Part shown: piece by piece, positions 25,856 to 35,136 of the stretch
How positions within the stretch are numbered: the first letter of the stretch is position 1
Layout of the letters: each line of letters begins with the position of its first letter
From: Parapedobacter sp051400755
Lineage (GTDB): Bacteria; Bacteroidota; Bacteroidia; Sphingobacteriales; Sphingobacteriaceae
Assembly (NCBI RefSeq): GCF_051400755.1
Contig: NZ_JBLFFL010000002.1
Coordinates: 372,001-436,000, forward strand
Length of the DNA stretch: 64,000 nucleotides
Direction of reading: 5' to 3'
Notes under the pieces: model-generated
Database searches by the model: none
What the model saw: only the letters and a program-made list of their open reading frames with translations
What the model was told of the DNA's origin: nothing
Made by a program: the position numbers and the translations under genes

Positions 25856-28681
25856 ATGTTGAAGAAATTTTGGTTACTTTTTGCAGGGAATATCTGTTTT
25901 TCAGTTATACTTTTTGCCCAGCAGGGGCAGCTGGTCGGTACCGTGTCAGAAGGAGGAACTGGTGAAAAGCTTTCCAGTGTGACGGTAGCCGTGAAGAATT
26001 CCTCGATTGGTGCCCGGACCGACTTTGAAGGCGATTATGCGCTGGAACTTAACCCAGGCACGTACACATTAGTTTATTCTTTTATCGGCTATCAAACCCA
26101 AGAAATCGAAGCGGTGGAGATAAAAGCCGGAGAGGCGACACACCTCGATATCGTCCTGGAGTCGCAGGCAGACCTGCTGGATGAAGTCGTGGTGACTACT
26201 ACGGCAAGGCGCAATTCCGAAATCTCGCTGTTGAACATGCAGCGCAATTCGACAACGCTGATGGATGGCCTTTCGCTTCAAAGCATCAAGCGAAGTGGCG
26301 CAAGCACGATTGCTACAGCGGTGCGATCGGTGCCAGGCGTTTCGGTGCAAGATGGAAAATACGTGTATGTACGCGGGTTGGGCGATCGTTATACCAAATC
26401 TGTTCTGAATGGGATGGATATCCCGGGTCTTGACCCGGATAAGAATACCATCCAAATGGACATATTCCCGACGAACATCTTGGAGAATATTGTCGTCGTC
26501 AAATCGGCCTCTGCAGAGCTACCAGCGGACTTTACGGGTGGTGTGGTCGATATTGTGACCAAAGATTTTCCGGCACAAGAGCAGTTCGGCGCTTCGATAT
26601 CGGTTGGTTATAATCCTCAGATGCATTTCAACGATCGTTATCTGAGTTATTCCGGTGGAAGTACGGATTTCTTGGGTTTTGATGACGGCACACGTAAAAT
26701 GCCCATTTCCGCAGGAACGACAATACCCCATCCGGCTTCCTCCAACAACGGTACCTTAGAAGGAATTACCCGGTCATTTGATCCGACGATGGCGGCGCAG
26801 CCGCAAACGAGTATGCCGGATTTCAGTGTAGGCTTGAATTATGCCAATCAATACGATGTAAAGGGCAATAAGTTGGGACTCCTTTTGTCCTTAGACTATA
26901 AAAATTCCACTGAGTTTTACGACGGATTCGAAAACGGTGTTTACCAGCGATGGTCAGAACGGGATCGATTTGATTTGCGCGATAACAGGCGGCAGTATGG
27001 CAATCTCGGGACAAACAATGTATTGGGTTCGGTGTTGGCTGGTTTGTCTTATAAGACGAGCAAATCGAAATATATGTTTAATGTCCTCCATATCCAAAAC
27101 GGAGAAAGCAGAGCTGCATTTTTTGACCAATCAACGAGAGTTGACAACGTGATTAATGTGGTCAAGGACAACTTGGAATATTCTCAACGGTCCGTTTCTA
27201 ACGTACTGATCAGCGGTAAACACGCCAATGAAGATGCTTCCTTCACCACCGAGTGGAAAATTTCGCCCACACTATCCAAGATTAACGACAAAGACGTACG
27301 GCTTACTACGTTTATCGACGGCGGCAACGGAACCTACACCATCGGCTCGGATGCGGGCTTTCCTCTCCGTATCTGGCGAGATTTGGATGAAGTGAATTTG
27401 GTTGGCAAGGTAGACTTCGTAAAAAAGCATCAATTCCTTGGGGACAACTCCACGTTAAAATTCGGAGCGTTATATAGCTATAAAGCAAGGGATTATTCCA
27501 TTCAAAGTTACGAAATTGCTCCTTATAATACGATAACCTCAGCGTTGAATGGCGATCCCGATGCATTGTTGGCTGACGAGAATGTATGGACGCCAGAGGG
27601 CGATTCAGGATATTTTATCCGTGGAAACTTCCAACCTGCTAACACATACGATGCTACTCAACAAGTTGGAGCGCTATATGTGTCAAATGAATTTAGGTTA
27701 CTAGAGAAATTGCAAGCGGTAATTGGGTTAAGGGGCGAATTTTTCATGGCAAATTTTACAGGGCAAAACAATCTGGGAGACGAAGTATACGACAATGAGA
27801 ACGTTCTGGATAAAATCGATCTATTCCCCTCGGCAAATTTGATATATGGATTTACCGAAAACAACAAATTTAGGCTATCTTATTCACGGACGACTGCAAG
27901 GCCAACATTCCGCGAGCTCTCCGTGGTGCAAATTCCAGACTTGCTGACCGGCATCATGTTTTTGGGTAATATCGATCTACAACCCACTTATATTAACAAC
28001 TTTGACATTCGTTATGAGTTGTTTGGTGACAATGCCCAAATGTTTGCTGTAAGTGGTTTTTACAAGCGGTTTAAGGATCCCATAGAAATTGTGGCCTATT
28101 CTGAAATCGACCCGAGCCAGTTCACACCAAGGAATGCGCCCGCTGCCGATGTTGTTGGTGTGGAGATTGAGGCAAGAAAGCATTTAGGCTTTATTTCCGA
28201 TGGTTTGAGTGACCTTAGCATCAATGTCAATGCTTCGCTCATCCAATCACGGATTGAGATGCTCAAGGGTGCTGGTCAGGAGTACGATTCACGGCTAAAC
28301 GCTGCACGTGATGGCGAGGAAATAGAAGATACAAGGGAGTTGCAGGGCCAGTCCCCGTACCTAATCAATACCGGGCTATTGTATAATAATGAAGATTTAG
28401 GATTGGAGACCGGATTGTTCTATAATGTACAGGGTAAAACACTTGAGGTAATCGGATTGAGTGTCAATCCCGATGTGTACACTCAACCGTTCAATAGCTT
28501 GAACTTTAATTTCTCCAAGAAGGTTGGCCAAGCGAAAAAAGGTACGATCAGCCTGAAAGTTGAAAATATCCTGAATGACGACAGGGAGAGCCTATATGAG
28601 TCATTCCGCGCTGAATCACAGCGGTTTCAGTTGAGAAGCCCGGGGCGTAATTTTAGCTTGGGATATAGCTATAGTTTTTAA
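25856..28681 (+). CDS. TonB-dependent receptor with N-terminal carboxypeptidase-like domain
   Basis: The 941-residue outer-membrane protein begins with a signal peptide, then a carboxypeptidase regulatory-like beta-sandwich (about residues 25-105, GQLVGTVSEGGTGEKLSSV), a plug (about 125-240, including GKYVYVRGLGDRYTKSVLNG and ADFTGGVVDIVTKDFP), and a 22-strand-type barrel ending in aromatic FSLGYSYSF. It should import a bulky ligand using TonB energy. The preceding beta-helix lipoprotein is the likely partner. The substrate cannot be read from sequence. Confidence 0.9.
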   Translation: MLKKFWLLFAGNICFSVILFAQQGQLVGTVSEGGTGEKLSSVTVAVKNSSIGARTDFEGDYALELNPGTYTLVYSFIGYQTQEIEAVEIKAGEATHLDIVLESQADLLDEVVVTTTARRNSEISLLNMQRNSTTLMDGLSLQSIKRSGASTIATAVRSVPGVSVQDGKYVYVRGLGDRYTKSVLNGMDIPGLDPDKNTIQMDIFPTNILENIVVVKSASAELPADFTGGVVDIVTKDFPAQEQFGASISVGYNPQMHFNDRYLSYSGGSTDFLGFDDGTRKMPISAGTTIPHPASSNNGTLEGITRSFDPTMAAQPQTSMPDFSVGLNYANQYDVKGNKLGLLLSLDYKNSTEFYDGFENGVYQRWSERDRFDLRDNRRQYGNLGTNNVLGSVLAGLSYKTSKSKYMFNVLHIQNGESRAAFFDQSTRVDNVINVVKDNLEYSQRSVSNVLISGKHANEDASFTTEWKISPTLSKINDKDVRLTTFIDGGNGTYTIGSDAGFPLRIWRDLDEVNLVGKVDFVKKHQFLGDNSTLKFGALYSYKARDYSIQSYEIAPYNTITSALNGDPDALLADENVWTPEGDSGYFIRGNFQPANTYDATQQVGALYVSNEFRLLEKLQAVIGLRGEFFMANFTGQNNLGDEVYDNENVLDKIDLFPSANLIYGFTENNKFRLSYSRTTARPTFRELSVVQIPDLLTGIMFLGNIDLQPTYINNFDIRYELFGDNAQMFAVSGFYKRFKDPIEIVAYSEIDPSQFTPRNAPAADVVGVEIEARKHLGFISDGLSDLSINVNASLIQSRIEMLKGAGQEYDSRLNAARDGEEIEDTRELQGQSPYLINTGLLYNNEDLGLETGLFYNVQGKTLEVIGLSVNPDVYTQPFNSLNFNFSKKVGQAKKGTISLKVENILNDDRESLYESFRAESQRFQLRSPGRNFSLGYSYSF

Positions 28682-28702
28682 GAGGATAAACAGTTCTTAT
28701 GG

Positions 28703-28739
28703 AAGGCCCGGCATTCGACATGCCGGGCCTTTGTTTTTT
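28703..28739 (+). terminator. Intrinsic terminator after the TonB receptor gene
   Basis: An 11-bp stem AAGGCCCGGCA/TGCCGGGCCTT with a 7-nt loop precedes a T-rich tail. Confidence 0.9.
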
Positions 28740-28885
28740 GGATAGTTTAAATACTTAATCGAGTATTAATTTTAAACACATTTTACCCCTATTTATTCAC
28801 TGCTTTTTAATGGTAGATTAATATTGTTGAGTTATCCTTGCGGTACAGATACTCTACAATTCATTAACTAAGTAATTTTAACCCT

Positions 28886-30043
28886 ATGAAAAAAATTTGT
28901 TTTTCTTTATTGACCGTGGTGTTTTCTTTGCAACTTTCCGGTCAGGTCACGTCAAAGTATCATTTGGTGCGCTGGGTCAATCCGGATGAAGCCAATACCG
29001 TGTCGAATTTTTGCAACAACGGAATAATCCAAGCAGTCGGGGAACGAAGATTAAATATTCTGATTGAAGATAAGCTTCCTGTTAACACCGTATTTGTTGC
29101 GCAATTAAGCACTGTTCCATCCGGCTACAAGTATTTTATTGTAGTCGAATCTAGCGATTCTCCAATATCTAATCCGGACGTAACTATCACAGATTTTGCG
29201 AATACATGCGAAATTGTCGATTTTTGTGCTGGAAATTTGAAAACTTATAAGAGGCACAGAATTTATTATTTAGGTGCATCCATATCAGGTCTTGAGACAT
29301 TATATTGTCAATATCTTCAAAGCCCTCCAAGTGGTAATGGAACTAAAGTAAATATTTTCAGAAGCACTCCGTTGGCAACAAACAAGGTGTATTATTTCGC
29401 AGCTGGTAGTGGGGTACAAGAGGGCTATTACTATGTCGGCTATTCCGGTTATACAAGAGATCCAGACGAAGATAGTAATGTACACGATTATACACTTATA
29501 AGCAGAATTGATTTGGCTGATTCAGATTATGACGGTGTTCCAAACATTTGTGATGACTGCGCTACCCAGTCCGGCCCTCCTAGCAACGGCGGATGCCCAT
29601 TGCCACCTGCGGATTTGTCGTTAAATCCAGCATCCACCTTTGTTACCAGTAACTGCACTAATTGTCCTAGCCTTCTAGGTGATTTAGGGAATAAAAGATA
29701 TGAGATCGCTCGTAATGGAGGAGGAATGACAGTGAGTGCTTATATCAGAAACACTGGGCAACAGGCATCAGGAAGTTATACCATAAAGGTTTATCTTTCA
29801 TCAGACGCAACGCTAAGTAGTAACGATTTTAATTTTTACTCGTCAACAGTTTCTGCTTCACCAATTAGCGCGGGCGGTACTGACCAGGAAAGTATTTACG
29901 TTTATGGAAGTCAATTCGAATACAATCAAGCTTATGGAAATTACTATGTCCTCATAGTGTTGGATGCCAATAATGTTGTTCCAGAGGGCAATGAAAATAA
30001 TAATTTGACGGCAATTCCTATTTTGTTTAAACAAAATTTTTAA
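28886..30043 (+). CDS. Secreted protein with calcium-type repeat and CARDB domain
   Basis: The 385-residue protein has a signal peptide (MKKICFSLLTVVFSLQLSGQ). The N-terminal 200 residues are not recognised. A thrombospondin type 3-like calcium motif (DSDYDGVPNICDDC) follows near residue 212, then a CARDB-like adhesion domain (about 245-380, with VSAYIRNTGQQASGSYTIKV and VVPEGNENNNLTAIP). Many cysteines are present. It is probably a secreted or surface adhesin-like protein. The gene is more AT-rich than most neighbours. No type IX secretion C-terminal domain is obvious. Confidence 0.7.
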   Translation: MKKICFSLLTVVFSLQLSGQVTSKYHLVRWVNPDEANTVSNFCNNGIIQAVGERRLNILIEDKLPVNTVFVAQLSTVPSGYKYFIVVESSDSPISNPDVTITDFANTCEIVDFCAGNLKTYKRHRIYYLGASISGLETLYCQYLQSPPSGNGTKVNIFRSTPLATNKVYYFAAGSGVQEGYYYVGYSGYTRDPDEDSNVHDYTLISRIDLADSDYDGVPNICDDCATQSGPPSNGGCPLPPADLSLNPASTFVTSNCTNCPSLLGDLGNKRYEIARNGGGMTVSAYIRNTGQQASGSYTIKVYLSSDATLSSNDFNFYSSTVSASPISAGGTDQESIYVYGSQFEYNQAYGNYYVLIVLDANNVVPEGNENNNLTAIPILFKQNF

Positions 30044-30072
30044 TCCCTACTACTATAAAAATTAAAAAAGTT

Positions 30073-30597
30073 ATGAAAAATATTGTTTTGAAGTATGTTC
30101 TTATACTTGCAGCTGTAACGGTTGTGATGGGTTCCTGTGGTCAAATGGAAGAAGAACTAAATTCCAATAATGAAGAAGTAAATAGCGAGGTATTTAGTTA
30201 CCGCTTTGGCCAGCAGATCGTGGACGGTAGCCAGCAGCTCAGATTGCTTATTTCTGAGCTAAAGGGTGATAGTTTATTTTTAACGAAAAAGGCGGTTTTA
30301 ATTTATTATACCTTTGAAGGTGATAGTGTCGGTAACTGGCATTCAGCCTTAAACCCTGACCCAAATAAAGATTACAGGTTGCATTTTTCGTTTGGGGAGA
30401 GCGTTGATAGCGATACTTATGAGTTGAGAATCGAGGCCTTAGATGCTCAATCCGCTGAAGATTATGGACGCCCATTGAACTTTAGTGACATACGGATTTT
30501 AGCTCCGTTACATTCGTCACTCCGATCGCTTACCAAGTCTGATTTAGACCTTGCGGATTATTACGCTGTAACCAAATATTTCGGACTAGAGGAATAG
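30073..30597 (+). CDS. Lipoprotein of unknown function
   Basis: The 174-residue protein has a lipobox (VVMGSC) followed by an acidic, Asn-rich linker (GQMEEELNSNNEEVNSE). No family is recognised. It follows the CARDB-type gene by 29 nt and precedes a good terminator, so the two probably form a short operon and may act together at the cell surface. Confidence 0.65.
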   Translation: MKNIVLKYVLILAAVTVVMGSCGQMEEELNSNNEEVNSEVFSYRFGQQIVDGSQQLRLLISELKGDSLFLTKKAVLIYYTFEGDSVGNWHSALNPDPNKDYRLHFSFGESVDSDTYELRIEALDAQSAEDYGRPLNFSDIRILAPLHSSLRSLTKSDLDLADYYAVTKYFGLEE

Positions 30598-30619
30598 CAA
30601 CTATCCTTCCAATATTGAT

Positions 30620-30660
30620 AAGAGGCTAGGCATGCTAGAAATGCCGAGCCTCTTTATTTC
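30620..30660 (+). terminator. Intrinsic terminator after the lipoprotein gene
   Basis: A 14-bp stem with one mismatch (AAGAGGCTAGGCAT against ATGCCGAGCCTCTT) and a 7-nt loop is followed by a T-rich stretch. Confidence 0.85.
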
Positions 30661-30743
30661 TTTTCCGCCGAAGGTCAACGAAAATTTTATAGCATACATA
30701 CTAGGATGCCACGGGCTTTCATAGCCGGGGGTCAACGAGTTAA

Positions 30744-30893
30744 ATCAGCAATAAGATCAGCAATATACTTGCCTCAAAGGGCATGGAGCCTGTGGATTTG
30801 GCCAATGCATGTGCACTGGGCGAAGATATCATTTTTGTGGAACCAACCATCCAAGCCAGTCAGCATTATCCCGAAATTATGTTTTTCTTCTAA
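30744..30893 (+). pseudogene. Decayed 3' end of an unidentified gene
   Basis: A 49-codon open segment without its own start, preceded in frame by a stop, reads as plausible protein (for example ASKGMEPVDLANACALGEDI) and ends with TAA at 30891. It looks like the tail of a lost gene. The parent family is not recognised. It abuts the convergent DUF1801 gene. Confidence 0.35.
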
Positions 30894-31282
30894 AACCTTT
30901 TATCCAGTTCAACCGCTTCTTTTATCAGCCCGGTTAAAGCGGGAATATCAATGTCATCAACCGACTGATAAATCTTGTAGAAAATCTGTTTGTTCGTTCC
31001 GTGTGCCAGATAGTTGTTTTCATCTTTCAGGCGATTGCCATACCAAAAGCCAAATAATACTCCGTTTTTTATGCCGCTTCGGGGAACGGATGCTGGAAAT
31101 ATCAGGCAAATGGATTTTTTACCGTAGAAAAACGGGACATTGTAGGACAGTTTTTCCTTTCCGTATCCGTTTAAGGTTTCTATCGTTAGCTGACGCAGGA
31201 CATCTGTCAGCAAGGCTTCATCCCCTGGAAGAAACTCAAACAGTTCTACCAGCGACCGGAATTTTACCTGCTCTTTTGCCAT
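30890..31282 (-). CDS. DUF1801 (YdhG-like) protein
   Basis: The protein of about 130 residues contains the DUF1801 core: NVPFFYGKKSICLIFPASVP in the middle and a C-terminal helix (ALTGLIKEAVELDKRF). The family includes proteins annotated as iron chaperones, but most have no proven role. The ATG at 31282 (MAKEQVKFRSLVEL) fits the usual N-terminus better than the in-frame ATG at 31342. It is the last gene of the ArsR-AHSA1-AHSA1 cluster. Confidence 0.75.
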   Translation of the reverse strand: MAKEQVKFRSLVELFEFLPGDEALLTDVLRQLTIETLNGYGKEKLSYNVPFFYGKKSICLIFPASVPRSGIKNGVLFGFWYGNRLKDENNYLAHGTNKQIFYKIYQSVDDIDIPALTGLIKEAVELDKRF

Positions 31283-31367
31283 ACCCGATATATCCTCTGT
31301 ATGTTTCGTCAATCGCAGCCTTGCCCGGGAAGCTCCGTTCATTTCAGCTTGCCATACGATGAGTTTT

Positions 31368-31871
31368 TTACTTTTTAAAGGTCAATAACAATTCGTCCAA
31401 CTGCTGGAAATCGATGGTCATACCTTCTTTAAAGCCCATCGCCAGCTCTTTTTCGAGGTCGTCAAGTGTGTCGTAAGTCAGCAGCATATCTACCTGTACT
31501 TTATTATCTTTCGGGATAAAGCTGTTTTCCCATAAATTTTGAGGAAACGCAGGATTTAACATGCCGTTTTCATCACTAATTCCACCTTTTGACGCGAATG
31601 ATTCTTCTTTTACAATTGAAAGGAAGTTGGTTTTTGCCCAATGTTTTTCTCCTTCGGGACTTACCATTGCATACAACCAATATCCACCTTCCCGAAAATC
31701 CATTGTTTTCGTTTCGGCTCTCCACGGTTGCGGTCCCCACCACTGGTCGAGCAGTTCAGGTGTTGTCCATGCCTGCCAAACCAATGCAAGGTTTGCGGCA
31801 AATTCACGGGTGATGTGAATGGTGTTGTTTTCTTTGTTGACGGTAAAGTCAAATAATAATGTCGGGTTCAT
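31368..31871 (-). CDS. AHSA1/SRPBCC-domain protein, second copy
   Basis: The 167-residue protein has the AHSA1 pattern with FAANLALVWQAWTTPELLDQ near the N-terminus and DFREGGYWLYAMVSPEG in the middle, forming a START-like cavity. It is clearly paralogous to the product of the gene immediately upstream, which ends 1 nt before it. Ligand and role are unknown; such genes are typically controlled by the adjacent ArsR regulator. Confidence 0.88.
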   Translation of the reverse strand: MNPTLLFDFTVNKENNTIHITREFAANLALVWQAWTTPELLDQWWGPQPWRAETKTMDFREGGYWLYAMVSPEGEKHWAKTNFLSIVKEESFASKGGISDENGMLNPAFPQNLWENSFIPKDNKVQVDMLLTYDTLDDLEKELAMGFKEGMTIDFQQLDELLLTFKK

Positions 31872-31872
31872 T

Positions 31873-32391
31873 TTATTTATTTTTTAGTGTTTGTAAAAAT
31901 TCGTTCAGGTTTTTAAGATGCGACGAAAAGCCTTTTTTGTGGCTGACTGTAGCCATTTTTTCAAACATTTCGGGACTTCCGTATTTTTCAGTCATCGTTA
32001 CGCGTGTTTTGCTCCCGATGGCTATCGGGATTTCGCTGAAGAGTAGGGTGCATTCGGTACGCGGGAAATCCGGACTAACCATTCCGTTTTCATCGCTGAA
32101 TGCCCTCAACTCCGTAATGCTTTTTTGAGGTTCAATTTTTTTGTAATCATATCGGCTCCAATGTTTATTCCCCTCGGGGCCTACCAATGCAAAATGCCAG
32201 AAGCCACCTTCACGGAAATCCAACGTTTTTGTTTCTGTTCTGTAAGGATTTGGAGCACACCACTGGTCGAGTAATTCGGCCGTTGTCCACGCCTGCCATA
32301 CCAACTCAAGGTTAGCATCGAATTTACATTCGATGTGAATGGTTTTATTTTCCTTGTTTACGGAAAAATCAAACAAGAGATTACTAGTCAT
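31873..32391 (-). CDS. AHSA1/SRPBCC-domain protein, first copy
   Basis: This 172-residue paralogue of the next gene shows FDANLELVWQAWTTAELLDQ and DFREGGFWHFALVGPEG. It overlaps the ArsR-type regulator gene by 4 nt, so the two are translationally coupled. The tandem copies probably arose by duplication and may bind different small hydrophobic ligands. Confidence 0.88.
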   Translation of the reverse strand: MTSNLLFDFSVNKENKTIHIECKFDANLELVWQAWTTAELLDQWCAPNPYRTETKTLDFREGGFWHFALVGPEGNKHWSRYDYKKIEPQKSITELRAFSDENGMVSPDFPRTECTLLFSEIPIAIGSKTRVTMTEKYGSPEMFEKMATVSHKKGFSSHLKNLNEFLQTLKNK

Positions 32392-32714
32392 TTTTTCTGT
32401 GTTTTAATCGTTGCCAATAAGTTGTCTAACTGATCAAATCTTGTTTCCCAGATTTTGCGGAACTGGTCCAGCCATTTATCGATTTCTTTCATTTTGTTTA
32501 GTTCAAGCTGGTAATAAATTTCCCTGCCTTGTTGTTTTTGCGTTACCAATTCGCATTCCGTCAAAATGCGTAAATGTTTAGATACTGCCTGTCGGGTAGT
32601 GTCAAAATGTTCGGCAATGGCGTTGGGCGTCATCGCCTGTAATGCAATTAAGGCAATAATTGCCCGTCTTGTCGGGTCGGCTACTGCCTGAAAAATATCT
32701 CGTCTTGTTTCCAT
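32388..32714 (-). CDS. ArsR-type winged-helix repressor
   Basis: The 108-residue regulator shows AVADPTRRAIIALIA and the recognition helix region HFDTTRQAVSKHLRIL, followed by the wing. It lacks the metal-binding cysteines of true ArsR proteins, as usual for the branch paired with AHSA1 genes. The ATG at 32714 fits the family start; an in-frame ATG at 32747 would add an unlikely hydrophobic prefix. It probably represses its own operon. Confidence 0.9.
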   Translation of the reverse strand: METRRDIFQAVADPTRRAIIALIALQAMTPNAIAEHFDTTRQAVSKHLRILTECELVTQKQQGREIYYQLELNKMKEIDKWLDQFRKIWETRFDQLDNLLATIKTQKK

Positions 32715-33252
32715 TATGCAAATATATGGTTGCAAATATAAATGCAATCATTTGGTTTCGCAAATTTTTCAAGAATTTTTTTGGTTTGTGCTCGCAAATG
32801 TCCTGAAAAGCAAGTCACGATAAAACCATGGAACTCCTGTTTCAATATCTTGATGAGCTGAACGATAAGATTAAACGGTCACCACTACCGTAGCCAGTAC
32901 AGCCGTTTTTGCGATGGATGATTTCGTAAGGTGATGGAGGTACTGGTAAAGAAAAGGAAGTTGACGCAGGATGAACGGCCTTTTTGCAACCTAACAATTT
33001 TGTATTATATTGTGTGGATTGATAACCCCATTGGTGTATGACGGCAATCACGGCAACGGTACCGAAGGAAAAGGATGTAAAAGTGCTTAAAGAGATTCTG
33101 GAGCGCTTTGGCATAGACTATACCATTGAGGAGTTTTATCAAAGCCTAACATCGTACTAACGCTGACTTAACCTACTGCAACTACTTTTGGCCTTAAATC
33201 AACTCATTGTCGAATGGATTTACGGTACATTTCAACCTAATTGAATTACTGC
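32715..33252. other. 538-nt region with only gene fragments
   Basis: The AT-rich start holds the arsR-type promoter region. A 21-codon open segment beginning with ATG at 32828 (MELLFQYLDELNDKI) ends at a TAG and looks like a broken gene start. A 40-codon frame lies at 33038-33160. No transposase is recognised. The region looks like debris from deletion or transfer events. Confidence 0.5.
33038..33160 (+). CDS. 40-residue antitoxin-like peptide, uncertain
   Basis: The frame encodes MTAITATVPKEKDVKVLKEI and continues to FGIDYTIEEFYQSLTSY. The pattern of a short strand, then a helix with KEILERFGI, recalls small DUF2683-like or antitoxin-like proteins of Bacteroidota that usually precede a RelE-type toxin. 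No toxin gene follows, so it may be an orphan or remnant. Confidence 0.4.
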   Translation: MTAITATVPKEKDVKVLKEILERFGIDYTIEEFYQSLTSY

Positions 33253-35136
33253 ATGAAAGGCATTATCTGTTTATTGGGCCTCGGCCTGGCACTTGCTGCC
33301 ATCGTACCCGCCACCGCGCAAATCCGCCCCACGGCGTACCTGGGCAACGCGCATTCGCATAACGACTATACCCGCAATCATCCCTTTAGCCTGGCTTATG
33401 GATTGGGCTTCGGTTCTATCGAAGCGGACATTTTCCTGCGCGACGGTGAGCTGTATGTGGCCCACACGGCCGGAGAAATCACCGAAGGGGGCACGTTTGA
33501 CGCGCTGTACCTGCAGCCCATCCTACGCGCTTTTGCCGATGCATCGGAAGGGTGGCTGTATCCGGACAGCGGGCAGTTGCAGTTGCTTGTAGACCTGAAA
33601 ACCGAGGGAACGGCTACTTTGAAAGCACTGGAGGAAAAGCTGCTGCCTTATAGGGCTTACTTTGATAGCAAACGCCATCCGAAAGCCGTGAAGATCGTGA
33701 TCAGCGGCAATATGCCCGCCCCAGACCGGTTTGCTGATTTTGACGGGTTGTTCTTTTTCGACGGGCGGCCTGGTATGGCGTACACACCGGATCAGCTGGA
33801 GCGCATCGGGCTGTTCAGCGCCTCCTTTCATGATTTTTCGCGGTGGAACGGACTGGGCAGGCTTACCGAGACGGACCTCGGACGTGTGCGCCATGTGGTT
33901 GATTCGGTGCACCGACTGGGAAAAAAAATGCGCTTCTGGGCAAGTCCCGACACCAAAACCACGTGGTATGAATGGGTGAAATTGGGTATCGACTATATCA
34001 ATACGGATAATCCCATGGGATTGGCAGCATTTCTGACTGCCTATCCCAAGCTTAGCTATCAGGCAGCGGCGCAGTACACACCCTATGAACCCCTCCATGC
34101 GGCCTTCCGCCCCGGCGCTAAACCGCGCAATGTCATCCTGCTGATCAGCGACGGCGCAGGCCTCTCCCAGCTGTGGGCAGCGGCTACCGCCAATGGGGGG
34201 AGGCTCAACGTGCTTGGCATGCCTTATACGGGCTATCTGTTTACCGGCTCGGCAGACAACTACCACACCGATTCGGCAGCGGGGGGAACCGCACTGGCAA
34301 CCGGCTCCAAAACGCGGAACCGGGCTATTGGGGTCGATACCTTGGGGAAAGCGCTGGTTAACCTGCCGGAGCGCCTAGCGACAAGGGGTATAGTAAGCGG
34401 TATCGTATCCAACGATGGCGTTACCGGCGCGACTCCATCATCCTTTTACGCGCACCGTGCGGAGCGCGATATGGCCGACAGCATTGCCAGCGACCTGCTG
34501 CGCAGTCCGCTATCGCTGGTGGTGGGTGGCTTCGATCCCGTATTTGCCGCAGCGGACAGCGCGTTGGTACGTCAACTGCGCCAACAAGGGTTCGAGGTAC
34601 AACAAGGCTTGGAAGGGCTGGGCCAAAGCAAGAGCAAACGCGTCTTGAGCTTTGCTGAAGATCAGGTAAGTGGCGAATGGGACAAGTTAAGTGCTGAACA
34701 GGGTAACCTGAATACGAGCTATCGGATGATCGAAGACGCTTTTGAACGCTCGGTAGCATTCTTGAAAGACAGGGCGGGGGATAAGGGTTTCTTCCTGATG
34801 GTGGAAGGAGCAAAAATAGACGGCGGCGGCCATGGCAACAGTGTGCCCTTTACGGTGACAGAGTACCTCAGTTTCGATAAGGTCGTAGGCAAAGCGCTCG
34901 AATTTGCTGATGCCGATGGGGAGACCCTTGTCATCGTGACCTCAGATCACGAGACTGGCGGTCTGATCGTTTTGGATGGCGATTATCGAACCGGATACGT
35001 GCTCGGCGATTTCGCTACGACCGACCATACGGGCCTCCCGGTGCCGTTGGCAGCCTACGGTCCGGGAGCCGAATATTTCCAAGGCTTTGTAGATAACTCG
35101 GAGCTCGCGGGGCGCATCGTTCAGCTGATACGCTAA
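33253..35136 (+). CDS. Exported phosphodiesterase-like/alkaline phosphatase fusion
   Basis: The 627-residue protein has a signal peptide, an N-terminal PI-PLC/glycerophosphodiesterase-like domain (about residues 25-270, with AHSHNDYTRNHPF and GSIEADIFLRDGELYVAHT) and a C-terminal alkaline phosphatase domain. The latter keeps the metal site ILLISDGAG, the nucleophile in DSAAGGTALATG (Ser341), the EGAKIDGGGH metal ligands and TSDHETGG. A single chain could thus release phosphate from phosphodiesters and then monoesters in the periplasm. The start at 33253 places the signal peptide at the N-terminus. It converges on a TonB receptor gene with interlocked stops. Confidence 0.88.
   Translation: MKGIICLLGLGLALAAIVPATAQIRPTAYLGNAHSHNDYTRNHPFSLAYGLGFGSIEADIFLRDGELYVAHTAGEITEGGTFDALYLQPILRAFADASEGWLYPDSGQLQLLVDLKTEGTATLKALEEKLLPYRAYFDSKRHPKAVKIVISGNMPAPDRFADFDGLFFFDGRPGMAYTPDQLERIGLFSASFHDFSRWNGLGRLTETDLGRVRHVVDSVHRLGKKMRFWASPDTKTTWYEWVKLGIDYINTDNPMGLAAFLTAYPKLSYQAAAQYTPYEPLHAAFRPGAKPRNVILLISDGAGLSQLWAAATANGGRLNVLGMPYTGYLFTGSADNYHTDSAAGGTALATGSKTRNRAIGVDTLGKALVNLPERLATRGIVSGIVSNDGVTGATPSSFYAHRAERDMADSIASDLLRSPLSLVVGGFDPVFAAADSALVRQLRQQGFEVQQGLEGLGQSKSKRVLSFAEDQVSGEWDKLSAEQGNLNTSYRMIEDAFERSVAFLKDRAGDKGFFLMVEGAKIDGGGHGNSVPFTVTEYLSFDKVVGKALEFADADGETLVIVTSDHETGGLIVLDGDYRTGYVLGDFATTDHTGLPVPLAAYGPGAEYFQGFVDNSELAGRIVQLIR

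Noticed and set aside
30706..31362. A 218-codon plus-strand frame
   Set aside because: It is antisense to the DUF1801 gene and has a composition typical of a shadow frame.
32842..33114. A 90-codon minus-strand frame
   Set aside because: It overlaps the debris region and the better-supported 40-codon plus-strand frame, and has a Ser-rich, random-looking composition.
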